From: Lethocerus indicus
Lineage: Eukaryota; Arthropoda; Insecta; Hemiptera; Belostomatidae
Direction: 5' to 3'
DNA: 64,000 bases
Assembly (NCBI GenBank): GCA_019843655.1
Contig: JACDQD010000001.1
Span: 46,336,443 to 46,400,442, forward strand
Shown: in pieces, positions 13,241 through 24,139 of the stretch
Layout of the letters: each line of letters begins with the position of its first letter
Position numbering within the stretch: the first letter of the stretch is position 1
Translations under genes and position numbers: made by a program
The notes under the pieces: model-generated
The model's input: only the letters and a program-made list of their open reading frames with translations
Database searches by the model: none
What the model was told of the DNA's origin: nothing

Positions 13241-13599
13241 TTATAAGTCTTTAGCTTTATAACTAAACATTAACAGCCCTAAGTTACTTTAACTAGGGTC
13301 TGAGGAGTTTTAGAATATTGTTTGGAATCAAATTGGCCAAAGTGGTTTAGATGTTCCCAAAGTATCGACAGACAGGCCAAACGATCGGCAATCCGGTGGC
13401 AGGTGCTGACAGGTTGCTTCATCGACAGCCGACATTACTTGGGAAATGAAACGCGTCCAGCCATTTCCCAGTGGCCCGGTGTATTTTCAATCAATACACT
13501 GCGAATAATAATTATATCGGGATGCAAGTCTATATCAAGTGAACCCATGAGTGGCACAACTGATGGATTCTTTGTGCTTGTATTCCTCCGTTCAATTAC

Positions 13600-13850
13600 T
13601 CATTCACACAGCTTGTCACACGCGCACTCAGTTCACTCTTCATCTGACAAGTCGAAGGAGGGACCTCCTCCTTGTGATACGTCTTTTCAATGCTCCTTGG
13701 GGTTTTTTAGGTTTCGACTTACCACCGAGTATCTTCGACTTGAGAAGACTATATAGTCTGACTAATTTGCTTGCTGGTTTACTAATTGCATGTGAGTTGG
13801 CCGTACTAGTTTTTCATTCAAGTGTAGTCCGAGCTACGATTTTTTGAGAG
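13600..13850 (-). pseudogene. Jockey-2 ORF2 3' fragment, internally deleted
   Basis: It aligns with the intact minus-strand frame at 63417-63900. The shared plus-strand words, in order, are ACCTCCTCCTTGTGATACGTCTTT (intact copy ACCTCCTTGCGGTACGTCTTT), then CTTGAGAAGACTATATAGTCT, TTTGCTT-CTGGTTTAC and GTGTAGTCCGAG. About 200 bases of the intact copy's middle are absent, joining its C-terminal tail to the YLGLHID-KLLWS region. The frame is broken, so it is a dead copy. Confidence 0.7.
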
Positions 13851-13859
13851 GTATGTTCT

Positions 13860-14730
13860 CCTGAATTCCCTCGATGAGGAGGAACGAATTGATTCAGAAT
13901 ATCAGGTTGATGAGTCAGAAGAGAGAATCAACTGAAACTAAGACTGTACTCCCGATTTGTATAGCTGTAGGGTTTTTTGTGGTTCGGGGGTTTGAGAACA
14001 GAATGGCCTTCTATCCACATTTCTATGCATTCGTTCATGATATTGTGCCACATGTTTTCCACTTAATTCGTGTTTAAAACTTCAGGTGAGGAAATAATAA
14101 TGTAAATATTCCTTTACATCGTTCTCAACGATTTATGTATAATAATAATAATAATAATATAGAATTCACGCCACTAAAATAAAAAAAAACATCAACCATC
14201 AAATATGCACAGGTGGAATCCCCCGGGTTCGGACGCCGGTGTAAAACTCGGAAAATTAAATTGGAAATGGAAATGGATCCCAATCCGCTTAGCGCCGGAA
14301 CAAAGATTCGGGACGCCTCTAATCAGTTATGCAGATCAAGTTCTGTCCCAATTTTTAAATCTCAGTTTTTCAACCCGAATTTAATTATTCGGAACAGTAA
14401 GCCGGTACTTAAACGGGCCGTGCACCGTTTTTCTTGAGTTGCTGTTTCTGTGTCGCGAAGATTAAGCCATTCTGAGTTCATTTTTGCGAAGGAACGTTAC
14501 CAATAAAGCCCGCTTTTCGTTATAAAGATATGAACCGGCGTGCGCTTTAGCTTTCGCCGCTGGTTGGAGTTAAGTGGCCGTGGCATTTGAGAACCTCCTT
14601 TAAGAATCCTTTAGTACAATCGATATTATTTTCTAATTAGTTCCATTTTCGGAATTGTTATAAAGTTTCATGCTTTGGCTTGTGAAACATAATAACGTTA
14701 TTTTATTTCCCTCGCGGATCCCCACAAAAA
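13860..14730. other. No gene; short (AAT)n tract
   Basis: An (AAT)n tract of about seven units lies at 14139-14159. The rest has no recognisable coding or repeat feature. Confidence 0.5.
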
Positions 14731-14734
14731 GAAA

Positions 14735-14905
14735 TCTTTAAGTAAAAATATTTCTATGGTTTATAGTAGTAATTTATGGCTCAGTTCCCTGTATGTATTA
14801 AAATATTTATTTATAATCCAATATCTTTATTTCCTTCAATTTTATACTGTATATATATTTACAGTAATTAAATTTAGATTTACATATATCGGCTCTAAGC
14901 CTTCC
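14735..14905. repeat. Dispersed repeat I, copy 2
   Basis: The partner of 13085-13240: AGTAAAAATATTTCTATGG, TAGTAGTAATTTATGGC and ACAGTAATTAAATTTAGATTTA occur in the same order. It may be a decayed retroelement UTR, since it lies beside the Jockey-2 relic, but no coding portion is attached. Confidence 0.55.
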
Positions 14906-15995
14906 AACGTATTTTACATTGGGGCTTTTTATTCTTAATTTATGCGCATTTTATTATTTAATTTTTCGGGAAAATGTTTGAATAGTACCCGGAATTTCAA
15001 TTCAATCAAACATTTCTTTCAATTGATTTTATTTTCTAATAAACAGGATTTACATCCATTTGTTTTCTGCCATCTCTGTGTGTCGCTGTGCCTAATCAAG
15101 GCCCGTCTATGATTTTGTTATTAACTCTTTATTATGTTTCACGCTTGGGTAAGTGAAACCAGGATAACGTATACAAAGTAGTGATATGCGGAGCGTCGGA
15201 CGGCCTTATCGTGTCTTGTTTGCGAATATTTTTTTTAATCCTTTCAAACGAAACTTACGATCGTTTGAACTAGAATACCGAAGCTGTTTAAATAATCTCG
15301 GGACTCAATTTCACTTGTTACAAACGCCGGGTTCCCCCTCGGGGGGTTGAATTTCTTATAAGGGGCGAAGAGGTAAAATGATTTTAACTAAACTCTTAAA
15401 AGCAAACTTTTGCCGGATACCGCGCTCCCTTCGTTTCAGTTTTCAGTTGCGAAAATTCGGAAAGAAAACGCTGCCGATAACAAAGTTCCTTTGCCGGCTC
15501 CGCGGGGAGATGACGGATATAGTTATTTGTTCAATTGAAATTCTGTCTGGCTACAAGAAACTAAATTGACAATATCGCATACGAGTGTCAACCAACGGAC
15601 ATGACTGTACACATGGAATAAGAACGTTTTAAATTAGTTTGGAATACTTGTTGTCAGGGTTTATAACTTAGGCCATTGGCTCATTGGAAATGCTTCCGAA
15701 ATAATTCTAGCTTAATCATATTTTTAGACTTCTTTACATCAAAAGATGTAAAATTGTGTCGGGTTTACGAATCCGCAACCTTTTTTTGGACTTTGCGACC
15801 GCGTTGAGTATTTTGTACAAACGTTGATTTTTTTTGCAATCGAATATTAAAGAAAAAGTCTATTCGGCATGGTTGGCTCGGTATTTTTTTTCAGAATATC
15901 GTATTTTTTTCTCAATTTCATCTTTTCTGTTCTGGCCGTCTGCTGTTCAAGCGAACAAATGGCCAGAAATCGACAGAGATTTTTTCTTCATTATA
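14906..15995. other. No recognised gene
   Basis: AT-rich. A 63-codon plus frame at 15378-15569 begins with ATG but has no recognisable domain and no partner exon that I can see. Confidence 0.45.
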
Positions 15996-16002
15996 TTTTA
16001 AG

Positions 16003-16115
16003 TCGCGACTACAGTGGCTTAATTATATTTAGCGACAGTGCGATTAGATAACACGTATGTACTTTTGATGGATCCCATCTCCTGCCCTCACTAGGTAGAA
16101 AGACGGCGCTATATG
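16003..16115 (-). mobile_element. Jockey-1 3' end (UTR only)
   Basis: It starts AAGTCGCGACTACAG, the reverse complement of the terminal GTAGTCGCGACTT seen just before the A-rich tail at 31.15 kb. It continues AGCGACAGTGCGATTAGATAAC, then GTATGTACTTTTGATGGATCCC and CCCTCACTAGGTAG. The same order occurs at 28.2 kb. This marks a minus-oriented insertion whose coding part has been lost or is unreadable. Confidence 0.6.
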
Positions 16116-17320
16116 TTACACAGTATTCCGGTTTACAAAATAAAGAAATTGACAAATAAGGGAAACCTCGGAATGAATCTTGGTGTTTACTTTAAAAGAC
16201 ATTGAGCCTAGGCTTGGTCCCCCAACCTTTATTAGGAAAAGCCTAGAAAAAAATAATCTTAGAAGTTCATAATCGATTTGAGCAGAAATCAGGGGGCGCA
16301 ACCTCGGAGAACGAGAGGATATTAAAACCTCGTTTGTCACCGTCAGACCATGAAAGGACGCCTGCTGAAGGACGGGATTTTGTTGTAGAGATTGTGTGTA
16401 CGTGTATGCACACACACGTATATATTTATACATATATACAGTAGGAATTGGAAACCGATGTATTCAATGGTCCATTGAATATCGAAATAATCAAATTTCC
16501 GCTTTTTGACCTTTATTTACGGCTTATTTATTTATTAACGGCACACAATTATTTATAACTTAATGGAAGACCTTTATATTTATTAAATAATTAACGAACG
16601 ACAAAAGAACTACTTTAATTAACTGTTTTTTAAATAAATAACTGATAATTTAGTTTTGTCAGTGCTGGAGATTATCGAGATAATGTCTGACCAATTGTCC
16701 TTACGAGACAATTTTCGAATTACAAAAAGTCATTTCCGTTATAAGGCTTATAGGGTTTAAACAGTTTAAAGTGTACTTTTACCAGAGATTTTCCTTTTAA
16801 TGCTGTTAAGTTTAATCTGTTTCTTATTCAAAGGAATTTAACTCCATGAAATGTTTTTAAGAATGACTTTAAAATTTTAAATAAGTTAATCGAGTTTGAA
16901 GGCCCTCGGGCTTTAAAAATATTTAAAAAATTAAATTACCCCTATCTTATTTCCTTTTAGGGGTCCCATCAAAAGGGGGTATTAAAATAACTTTTCCACT
17001 TACAGGCCGCAATATTGATTTACACGTAGTTGCATAAACGCCGGTAATTATATGTAATTTCTGACGGGACATTAACGAAGCCCCCCTCCTTCTCCTGTTA
17101 AAACTTTAGCCGGCCTTCACTTCGGATAATATTGGGGCCGCGGCGTGAATTATCCAGGGCGGACGCCGCTTACCCCCATTAATTATCGGGTCCACAGCCC
17201 AATATGACCCCACTTTCCCGATAATGCCTCCCGACGGCGGCCGGCCAGCGGGGAAATAAATTATTTATTCCCTGTTCGGCTTTCTGAATTTAAATCCCGA
17301 GAGGGCCATCGGGTTACTAT
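16116..17320. other. No recognised gene; GC-rich island with inverted repeat
   Basis: AT-rich until about 17080, then a GC-rich patch to 17260. Inside it, ATTATCGGG (17182-17190) and CCCGATAAT (17217-17225) form a perfect 9-bp inverted repeat around 26 bases. No gene is visible. Confidence 0.45.
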
Positions 17321-17324
17321 TTTT

Positions 17325-17510
17325 TTTTTCTAGTTTGGAATATCTGTTTTCTGGTCGGCGAGGGTTTGGAATACTGTGGTCTTCATGGTCTTCTGTCCCC
17401 TCTCGCTTGTATGGTGTTTCGGTAGACCGGTTTCGGCTGCTCGCCACCATCAGTAGCATTGTGTCACGTGGGACGCTTGTGGGGCATCCTGTTTGCACGC
17501 TCACTTACTT
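17325..17510 (-). mobile_element. Penelope-like element tail
   Basis: The plus strand reads GGCGAGGGTTTGGAATACTG, then CTGTCCCCTCTCGC-TGTATGGT, AGACCGGTTTCGGCTGCTCG, CACCATCAGTAGC and GGGGCATCCTGTTTGCACG. The same ordered words lie at 59.3 kb, where the adjoining minus frame looks like the end of a Penelope-like GIY-YIG domain, and at 39.2, 42.8 and 51.9 kb. A minus frame (17265-17504) stays open across the segment, but it is probably noncoding tail. Confidence 0.5.
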
Positions 17511-17604
17511 CACTGACGGTACAAATAAAACTACAGCATCTTTTTTCTTCTTATTTATCGTACAATCCCTTCATTCTTCGCTCTTAAGCTTGACCGGCAC
17601 TTTC

Positions 17605-17685
17605 CCGATTACCATAACAACATTGAGACTAATACTAGTATATTTAGTTATAATACTCGGGTTCACGAAAAAAAGAGCCCTTGGA
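17605..17685 (+). repeat. Jockey-2 3' UTR-type fragment, plus orientation
   Basis: CCCGATTACCATAACAACATTGAG followed by ATAATACTCGGGTT is the reverse complement of the CAATGTTGGTATGGTAATCGGG ... AACCCGAG word pair found at 53.1 and 44.3 kb. It is therefore an inverted short copy. Confidence 0.5.
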
Positions 17686-17689
17686 TCAG

Positions 17690-19490
17690 CATGCACGTAT
17701 CAAACAAAATTTAACTTGGGTGGAGCATTCCACGTAATACGAACTTAAATTCCTTCCTGCATTCTTGTCGCAACTTGAATTGGTGCCGACCAATCCAGCG
17801 GCGTTAACACATAACATATTTTGGTTTTATAGATTACATTTAATAACATATTATTAAGGATCTGTATTCTCAATTATAAAAATGGATAAGAATGAACTAT
17901 TTAGCATGTTTACCTTAGCTTCGTTGTTGCTATTTCCGGAAAGGTTGTGCGGAGGAGATTAATGGGGAGTTTTTAAATGAACCAGTCGCCAGGTAGTATG
18001 AGAGCCCAACCTAATTTATGCCTATTATACGAGTAAATAACCTAGAAATAAATCCTTCTCCCTTTTTGATTTATTTTCGACTAAAATCAGTACATAACAG
18101 TCCATCGTGCCTGTCATAAATATCGTTGCTATCGCTCATATTTTTACCGGCCGAGTTGTTAAAGATAAATATGAACCCGATTATATTTCCTGTATAAAAC
18201 AGAGATATTCTGCCATTTGTGGGCCTGAGACCGTCAGAGCGAGATAAGTTTTCGGTTTTCTCTGAGTTTGCACCTGAGGCAGATTCTTGTTCCGATATCG
18301 AAAGTTGTCTAAGTTCCTGTAGAATTTACCGGAAGTGGGAGACACGGCTGTCTCATTGGAAAGGTCGATTGCTCCCTCCATTTACCGCGATCTCGTTAGG
18401 ACGGCGCTTCTCGATCAAAAATAACCACGGGGAGAGGGTACTTTTCACCAAACGCTGGTCGCAACCCGATTTCTTTGTGTAAATTATTTGCACGGCCGTA
18501 CATCTTTATATACGAAATACTAATGAAGTAGACTGGAGTTGACAAGCCACCGCCTTCTGTCTATAGGCCATTATTCTGTAGTATACAGCCCCCCACATCA
18601 CAATCAATGTAAAGCCTGCCTAAAGCTTGTTCAACATAGTGTATTCAGTGCCAATTTCGTTAGGCATATAATATAACTAATTAATCCTCTTAGCGTAGTC
18701 AGGCTCGACCCCAATCAGCCGGGAATCGGCCACCGACTTTGGGGTCCCTTTTATCTGACAGGTTTCAAAGTAGCGTCAAACGCGGTTACGGTTATTCCGA
18801 ATTTATTCCAGTTTTTAAATCACCGCGGAAGCGGTTGAATGCTATTGAAATGGCAATTGAAAAACGACAATAATTCTAAAGCGTACATGGACAATTTTAT
18901 TCTGGCGGTTTTAGCGGGGTTACGAGTTCCCCAAGTTTAATCGGTTGAAATTCGCTCAATATTCCGAACCGAAATTCGAACCCCGCCTTTTCTCATTATC
19001 ATATATGAGCTTCTCGCTTAACCCCTCTTCCGTTTAATCTTTCCGAATATTAGAATAAAGCGATCACTAAAACCGGAAAAAAGAAATTATATGATCGGGA
19101 ATTTTTCCCATTTTAGAGGCGAATTAAGAACACATTCCTAATCCTACGAAACATGCCTGCCCAACTCCAGACAGAGGGAAAAAGGATTCGGAATTGAGTT
19201 AAAGGGAAACTCGATGCTAATTTCATGAATTACGACGGCATAAAAGTGTCGCGAAGTATCCCACCGGAGGCGGGGATCTTATTTATATTCTCTTTTCAAA
19301 ACATTTCTCGCCAGTTATGGTTGTAGCGACCGCATTACCGCGTCGGTCGTTTTATTCCTTCATATATACCCGAAGCAGGCGATGAAAAGTTTTTCTTTTC
19401 ATTCATACCATTGCCATGTGAGGGTATGAATAGTCTAGTTAATGACTGGGACGATGCGTCGTGGTTCTTTTGCTAATTTTATTTTTCTTC
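17690..19490. other. No recognised gene
   Basis: Mixed composition; short frames near 18200-18480 on both strands have no recognisable domain. ATCGGCCACCGA at 18727 also occurs at 43770, too short to name. Confidence 0.45.
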
Positions 19491-19499
19491 GAATTTCTT

Positions 19500-19690
19500 T
19501 TTCTAATTGTATTATTGCCGCACCTGTACAGCACAATCTGCGACATTGATGTGGAAATAGAACTAGTAACAAATAGAGAGCACAATCGAGGAGAACCCCA
19601 CTGGCTTACCCCCTTTTTTTATTTTTCTGGTATTTTTAAATCAGGCGTCAACTTCCTTTTCAGGTGTCTGTAATAAACGTTCGAGATATC
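19500..19690 (-). pseudogene. Jockey-1b ORF2 C-terminal end and 3' UTR
   Basis: The minus frame reads PDISNVYYRHLKRKLTPDLK, followed by IPEK and a stop, matching the Jockey-1b ending RRLKRKWPRDLNIPEK. Beyond the stop (lower coordinates), the plus strand GAGAACCCCACTGGCTTACCCCC matches the UTR at 57.58 and 60.53 kb. Only the last 30 or so codons survive. Confidence 0.65.
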
Positions 19691-19863
19691 AGGAGTTAGT
19701 AGGGTTTGGGCCGTAGGATGTGTGTGTAATTACGGAGAAAAATTTGCTGTATTTTTGTAAGCTAAGGTCAAGGACAAATTGGAGTTAAAAATCTGTATGT
19801 AGGGTGAAGTTGGAGACAATAGGTTGCGTTAACTATTTTCCTTAATATTTTCGACCGTAAGAT

Positions 19864-20040
19864 TTGATTCTGTTAACATTTTATGCTTTGGCCTAACCCC
19901 GCAGTTCCAGTCCTTATATCCAGATTGGTTTAAGTATACTGTTGCATGGTAATAATTTATTGCTTAAACGTAATTTAGATCTATTGCTGCCAGTAACCTA
20001 AGCAGCAATTCGTAATCGTTTTATTTATAAATTAGAAACT
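19864..20040. repeat. Direct repeat O, copy 1
   Basis: It matches 20528-20702 through TTGGTTT-AGTATACTGTTGCA, GGTAATAATTTATTGCTT, AGATCTATT, AGCAGCAATTCGTAATC and TTTATAAATTAGAA, in order. The two copies are about 175 bp each and 664 bp apart in the same orientation. No family assigned. Confidence 0.65.
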
Positions 20041-20378
20041 ATAGGCAACTTTAAAGCAGTACAATTAACTGCAATTCAAAATTTTCGCCAGTCAGTTGAA
20101 CAACTTTGAATTTAAGGTGCCTCTGGACATCCATATGCCCCGGCTTCTAAACCACGGCATTGAATATCATTTGAATATCTAAAGAATGCAAATTTTCAGC
20201 GCGCCTGCTAACTTTTGAGAGAGAAACACCTCTTAGCAACCTAATGTGTTAATGCCTTAGCGTTTGAGAGGGTCAGTTTGGAATGCTACTAAGAACATGA
20301 ATGATGGGTATAGATATGTAAACAACTTCTGAGTCAATAACAATTCAGAAATAACCCGAAATATATATGAATTTATAA

Positions 20379-20384
<6 letters not shown>

Positions 20385-20425
<41 letters not shown>
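20385..20425. repeat. (TA)n microsatellite
   Basis: About 20 TA units between the two copies of direct repeat O. Confidence 0.97.
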
Positions 20426-20427
<2 letters not shown>

Positions 20428-20527
20428 CCGCTGAATCAAAAAATTTCATATTTCTGTGGTTAAGACTTCTTGTGCTTTTAAATGACCGACAATGCTGTCT
20501 GCTAGTCAGAATATGTAAAATCATTTT

Positions 20528-20702
20528 TAAGGTTTGAATTTTGTTAATAATCGATGGTTTGGCCGGCCCCCTAAAGTTCAAGTTGGCATGTCCAGGTTGG
20601 TTTCAGTATAGTGTTGTACAGCAATAATTTATCCCTTGAACTTAGATCTATTATCCGGCAATCTGAGCAGCAGTTCGCAATCCAAGAATTTATAAATTAG
20701 AA
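20528..20702. repeat. Direct repeat O, copy 2
   Basis: Partner of 19864-20040, ending in the same TTTATAAATTAGAA boundary. The spacer between the copies holds a (TA)n tract. Confidence 0.65.
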
Positions 20703-21035
20703 TGTTTCGACAGTTTGTAAGCCATATTTCCAATTCTTTCCAACAAATGGAGTCGGTAGGACGGGGGGCACGATCGATGCCCGACAGACTAATTGGCTGT
20801 TTTGGTCATGCAGCTGAGGACATATGTAAATTGTTATTTGGTACATTGCGTGGCACGCCATTAATGTGGTGTGGTGTAGGACCGGCCTCCCCTTTAGAGG
20901 CTGTCCCATTAGCATTTCCATCGGCGGGGCGTCGGCTCTACTCTAACTATTCCCTTTTTCCTCGATTTTACCGGCATTCGACGGTCGGTTGGGGAAGCCG
21001 GTATTGTTTTTTTACTTCACACACATTGAATACAA

Positions 21036-21091
<56 letters not shown>

Positions 21092-21900
21092 GGAACAGTC
21101 TCTGATGTTCTCCCGACCGCCACTAAAACGATTCATCAATTCATAAATGGTGGAGAGATGATAAAGCAAATTCTCAACAAGCTTACAACCGTGTCGTTAA
21201 TTATCAGTATAGCGTTCTGTTGGGAATTCGCAAACAAGTTTAAATGGATCCAATTATCTTATTCCGGGAAGGATGAAGCCGGTTTTTCGGACTTGATCTC
21301 GTCAGGCAATTTGTCAATAATGCTTAAATTTATTAAAATAAGAATTGTACCTGAAATTCCCCTTTTCTTCGGCGAAAATCTCGAGACGGCTGACAGAGAA
21401 TCAGTCTTCTGAAGGCAACGAAAGCATTTTATATTTTTGTTTATAAAATTCTATAGAATGGGGCTTAATTCTCAAACCGGTACACTAGTGAAAATCGTCC
21501 GTAGTATTTAATATTAAAATTAATAATTGCCGAATTAATAAAAATGGCGGTTTTGGAGTGGTGATGAAACTTTGAATGAATGGACATAACGAGTCGATGC
21601 TAAATCATGAACGGAAGGAAGTTCGGCTGTTGAACTTGGTACAATCGTGTAAGCACGAACTTCGTCCGATTTGTGAATGGGCTTCACTCCACTGGGGAAT
21701 TGAGAACCGCTTAATTTGCCCGCTTTGACGGTCGGGGCCATTACTTCACCCCGGGCGTTTAGAGCGATCGCGTATCAATGGCCGAATTGATTCCGGAAAG
21801 TGTTCTTATATTTTCCCCTCGGAGACTATTGATATTCGAGAATCGTTAAGTGTATCGGGGCTATCTCAAGATCTACCCACGTCACTTACTCCGATATTAT
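20703..21900. other. No credible gene; long (TA)n tract
   Basis: A (TA)n tract at 21039-21088 lies in the middle of a 236-codon plus frame (20702-21412). Because the frame reads through the microsatellite as alternating I-Y, it is not credible as a gene. The remaining sequence has no recognised repeat. Confidence 0.5.
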
Positions 21901-22010
21901 TATAGCTTATTAAAATGATTAATTATATACGATGCAATGGATGTTATTAGAACATTATTTTCCATATTTGGGGAGTGTTTTTTCTCTTCGGGTGGGTGTG
22001 TGCGGACAAA
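21900..22010. repeat. Fragment related to the hAT-like element at 24.1-24.8 kb
   Basis: TTATTATAGCTTATTAA, GCAATGGATGTT, TTTTCCATATTTGGGGAGTG and CTCTTCGGGTGGGTGTGTGCG match the right-hand part of the element ending at 24848 (TTATTATAGTTTATTAA, CAACGGATGTT, TCCATATTTG, CTCTTCGGGTCGGGGAGTGTGTCG). It is a partial copy in the same orientation. Confidence 0.45.
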
Positions 22011-23900
22011 GGAAAAGAAAATTTATTATTGTTTCTTTAAATTAATAAACATATTAATAATATACAGCGCAATGGGTTTGAATTTCCAAAGAAAAATACC
22101 CCCGAAATTCCGCCTCGTGTCCTTACGGAGACTCTCAATTTCTGGACTATTCAGTTAGTCACTGTTGGCCCGGAGCCGAAGGGAAACCATTCAGTCGAAG
22201 CTTTGTCTTAATCGGTTTAAGCCCTCAGCTGACTTTCTCTCAACGAATGAGCACTTAAAGCCCTTCTTTGTACTTAAGTCGGTTGAGGATTACAGGGTAA
22301 AGTCGCCTGTAAACTATTCTCTGAGTACTTTGTTTTCAAATCGGCAATAAATATTATCTGAGAATATTGAATTCAGAAAGGAAGAATGACGTGGAATCCG
22401 CCTATTCAACCTTACAGAAACGAAACGAAGTTACAAACTGACAGATAAGCTACACTACATCAGATCTAAACTATTTCCAGGGAACTAACTAATAATACTG
22501 TATTTGATTTTGCAGCTTGACTCTTCGAAAATCCAATCCTCGCAATCAGCAATCCTTCGAAAAATCATTAACATTATGTATCCGTCACTAACTGGCGTAA
22601 TTGTAATTGTAGGAAGAGGCTGGTTTGACAGGGGTTGACCCCCTACTGTTCCGGAAGGAGCACCGGAGCAGGATCCATTGGAAGGGTTTGGCCCATCTCT
22701 TATGGGACGCGCTCGGGTCTTGTCCCCTCCCGACGTTTCGGAACTCTTACCGGTTCCCCCATCTGGCTCCGACCGAAGATATCAGCTTCTATTTTGTATC
22801 TATAGATTTGTTTCCAGAAAATTGTGTCAACTACTCAGTCCCAGGTTAACGGGGAATCGCGCCCTCACTGAGTTTTAATGTCTCCGGTCAAGGATACAGG
22901 CCCGGAAGGAAATTGGTTGTTATTAAACGGAATGTGAGGAATAAAATAGTCTCGTTTCGCCGGGAACTAGTATAGCTGGGTCCGAAGCGCCGTTATTACG
23001 TCGTTTATCGGGCTGCTGATGCGGAGCAGTGCCGCGTGCTGAAAAAACAGAATCCTACGCAGGGTAGATCCAATTAAATTACACAGTACAGTAATATAGC
23101 ACCAGGGAGGGTGATATTAGCGTACTCCGCGGTTCCAGTCCAACAGCGATCGCCACAGCTCCAAACACCGTTAAATATGTCGAAATGTGCTATCGAAGGA
23201 AAATTATTAAGGGTTTGCCGATCCCCGGTCTAGACAGACTGAGGGATTTGCATTCTGGGTACTTTTTCTTATTTAATATATAAACATCGGTTGAAGTATC
23301 CAGCATTCGTTTATTTAAAGTTAATAGGTAAAATATTTTATACCCTCAACTACCGGTGGCGTAATGCCGTGGGAAAACCTCGGTTAGCAGGGGTCGACCC
23401 CTTGCTATTCCCTGATGATGGAACCTGCAAGAGTTCCGAAAAGTCGGAAGCGTACAACACCGGAAAGGGCAAAATCCGTTCCGATGGAGCTCGCTCGGGC
23501 GGTTTCCGAACAGGAAAACTGCCGGGACAGCAGGGCGTTAACCCCTGCCAGCCGAAGTTCTACCCACAGTATTATGTCAACCTACCGGAAGTTAGTGATA
23601 AGTTCTGATCGCGGAAATCTTCGCTCGTTTATTTTAAAGAATATTTTAATATATTTCGGAGCCCGTCCGTTTTGCGTTGGGCGGCAAAAATGTAAGATAT
23701 TGTCCTGTCGGTACAGTGATATGGGAACGGGCGGACCGGTCCGTATTAGCGTACTCTGTCCGACATCGATCGCGGCCGGCCCCGACCGCAGTCCTCCAAT
23801 CGGACATTCCCGCGGTGCAGCCCATCGCCCCCTCGAAATTAGTTCCGCTAATATCGCCAATCGTTATCAAAAGCCCGGCATGGAATGCTAATCCCAATCC
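22011..23900. other. No named gene; unassigned repeat E (two copies)
   Basis: Two segments share GGGGTTGACCCCCTACTGTTCC (near 22634) and GGGGTCGACCCCTTGCTATTCC (near 23391), and later GCGCTCGGG followed by TTTC-GAAC. A second pair shares ACAGTAATAT ... ATATTAGCGTACTC (23091-23127) and ACAGTGATAT ... GTATTAGCGTACTC (23715-23758). GC-rich frames of up to 158 codons (23415-23891) overlap on both strands with no recognisable domain. The paired blocks suggest two copies of one decayed GC-rich repeat. Confidence 0.4.
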
Positions 23901-24139
23901 GACTTCCCCTCTCTGTCGCCTGCCGGATATTCCGGTACCAAATAATAATGTTCTTACGTAAGTTGTTTTTTACGCGCTGTTAATTAAGCCGCCTTTCCGA
24001 GCGATGCAAATACTTGGAGGGCTTCAAAATGTAGTAAATTATTCTTTATAATATTCTACCTTTGAACTTTAAATAAATGAACTCAAAAACTTTCGACCCG
24101 TGTGTATAAATTAAATAAGAAAAATGGAATAATCTAGGA

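Noticed and set aside
13322..13756. 144-codon plus-strand frame
   Set aside because: Its second half is antisense to the Jockey-2 relic; the first half has no recognised domain.
20702..21412. 236-codon plus-strand frame
   Set aside because: It reads straight through a 50-base (TA)n microsatellite as alternating isoleucine and tyrosine, and neither side has a recognisable domain.
23415..23891. 158-codon plus-strand frame
   Set aside because: GC-rich region where several frames on both strands are open at once, and no domain is recognisable.
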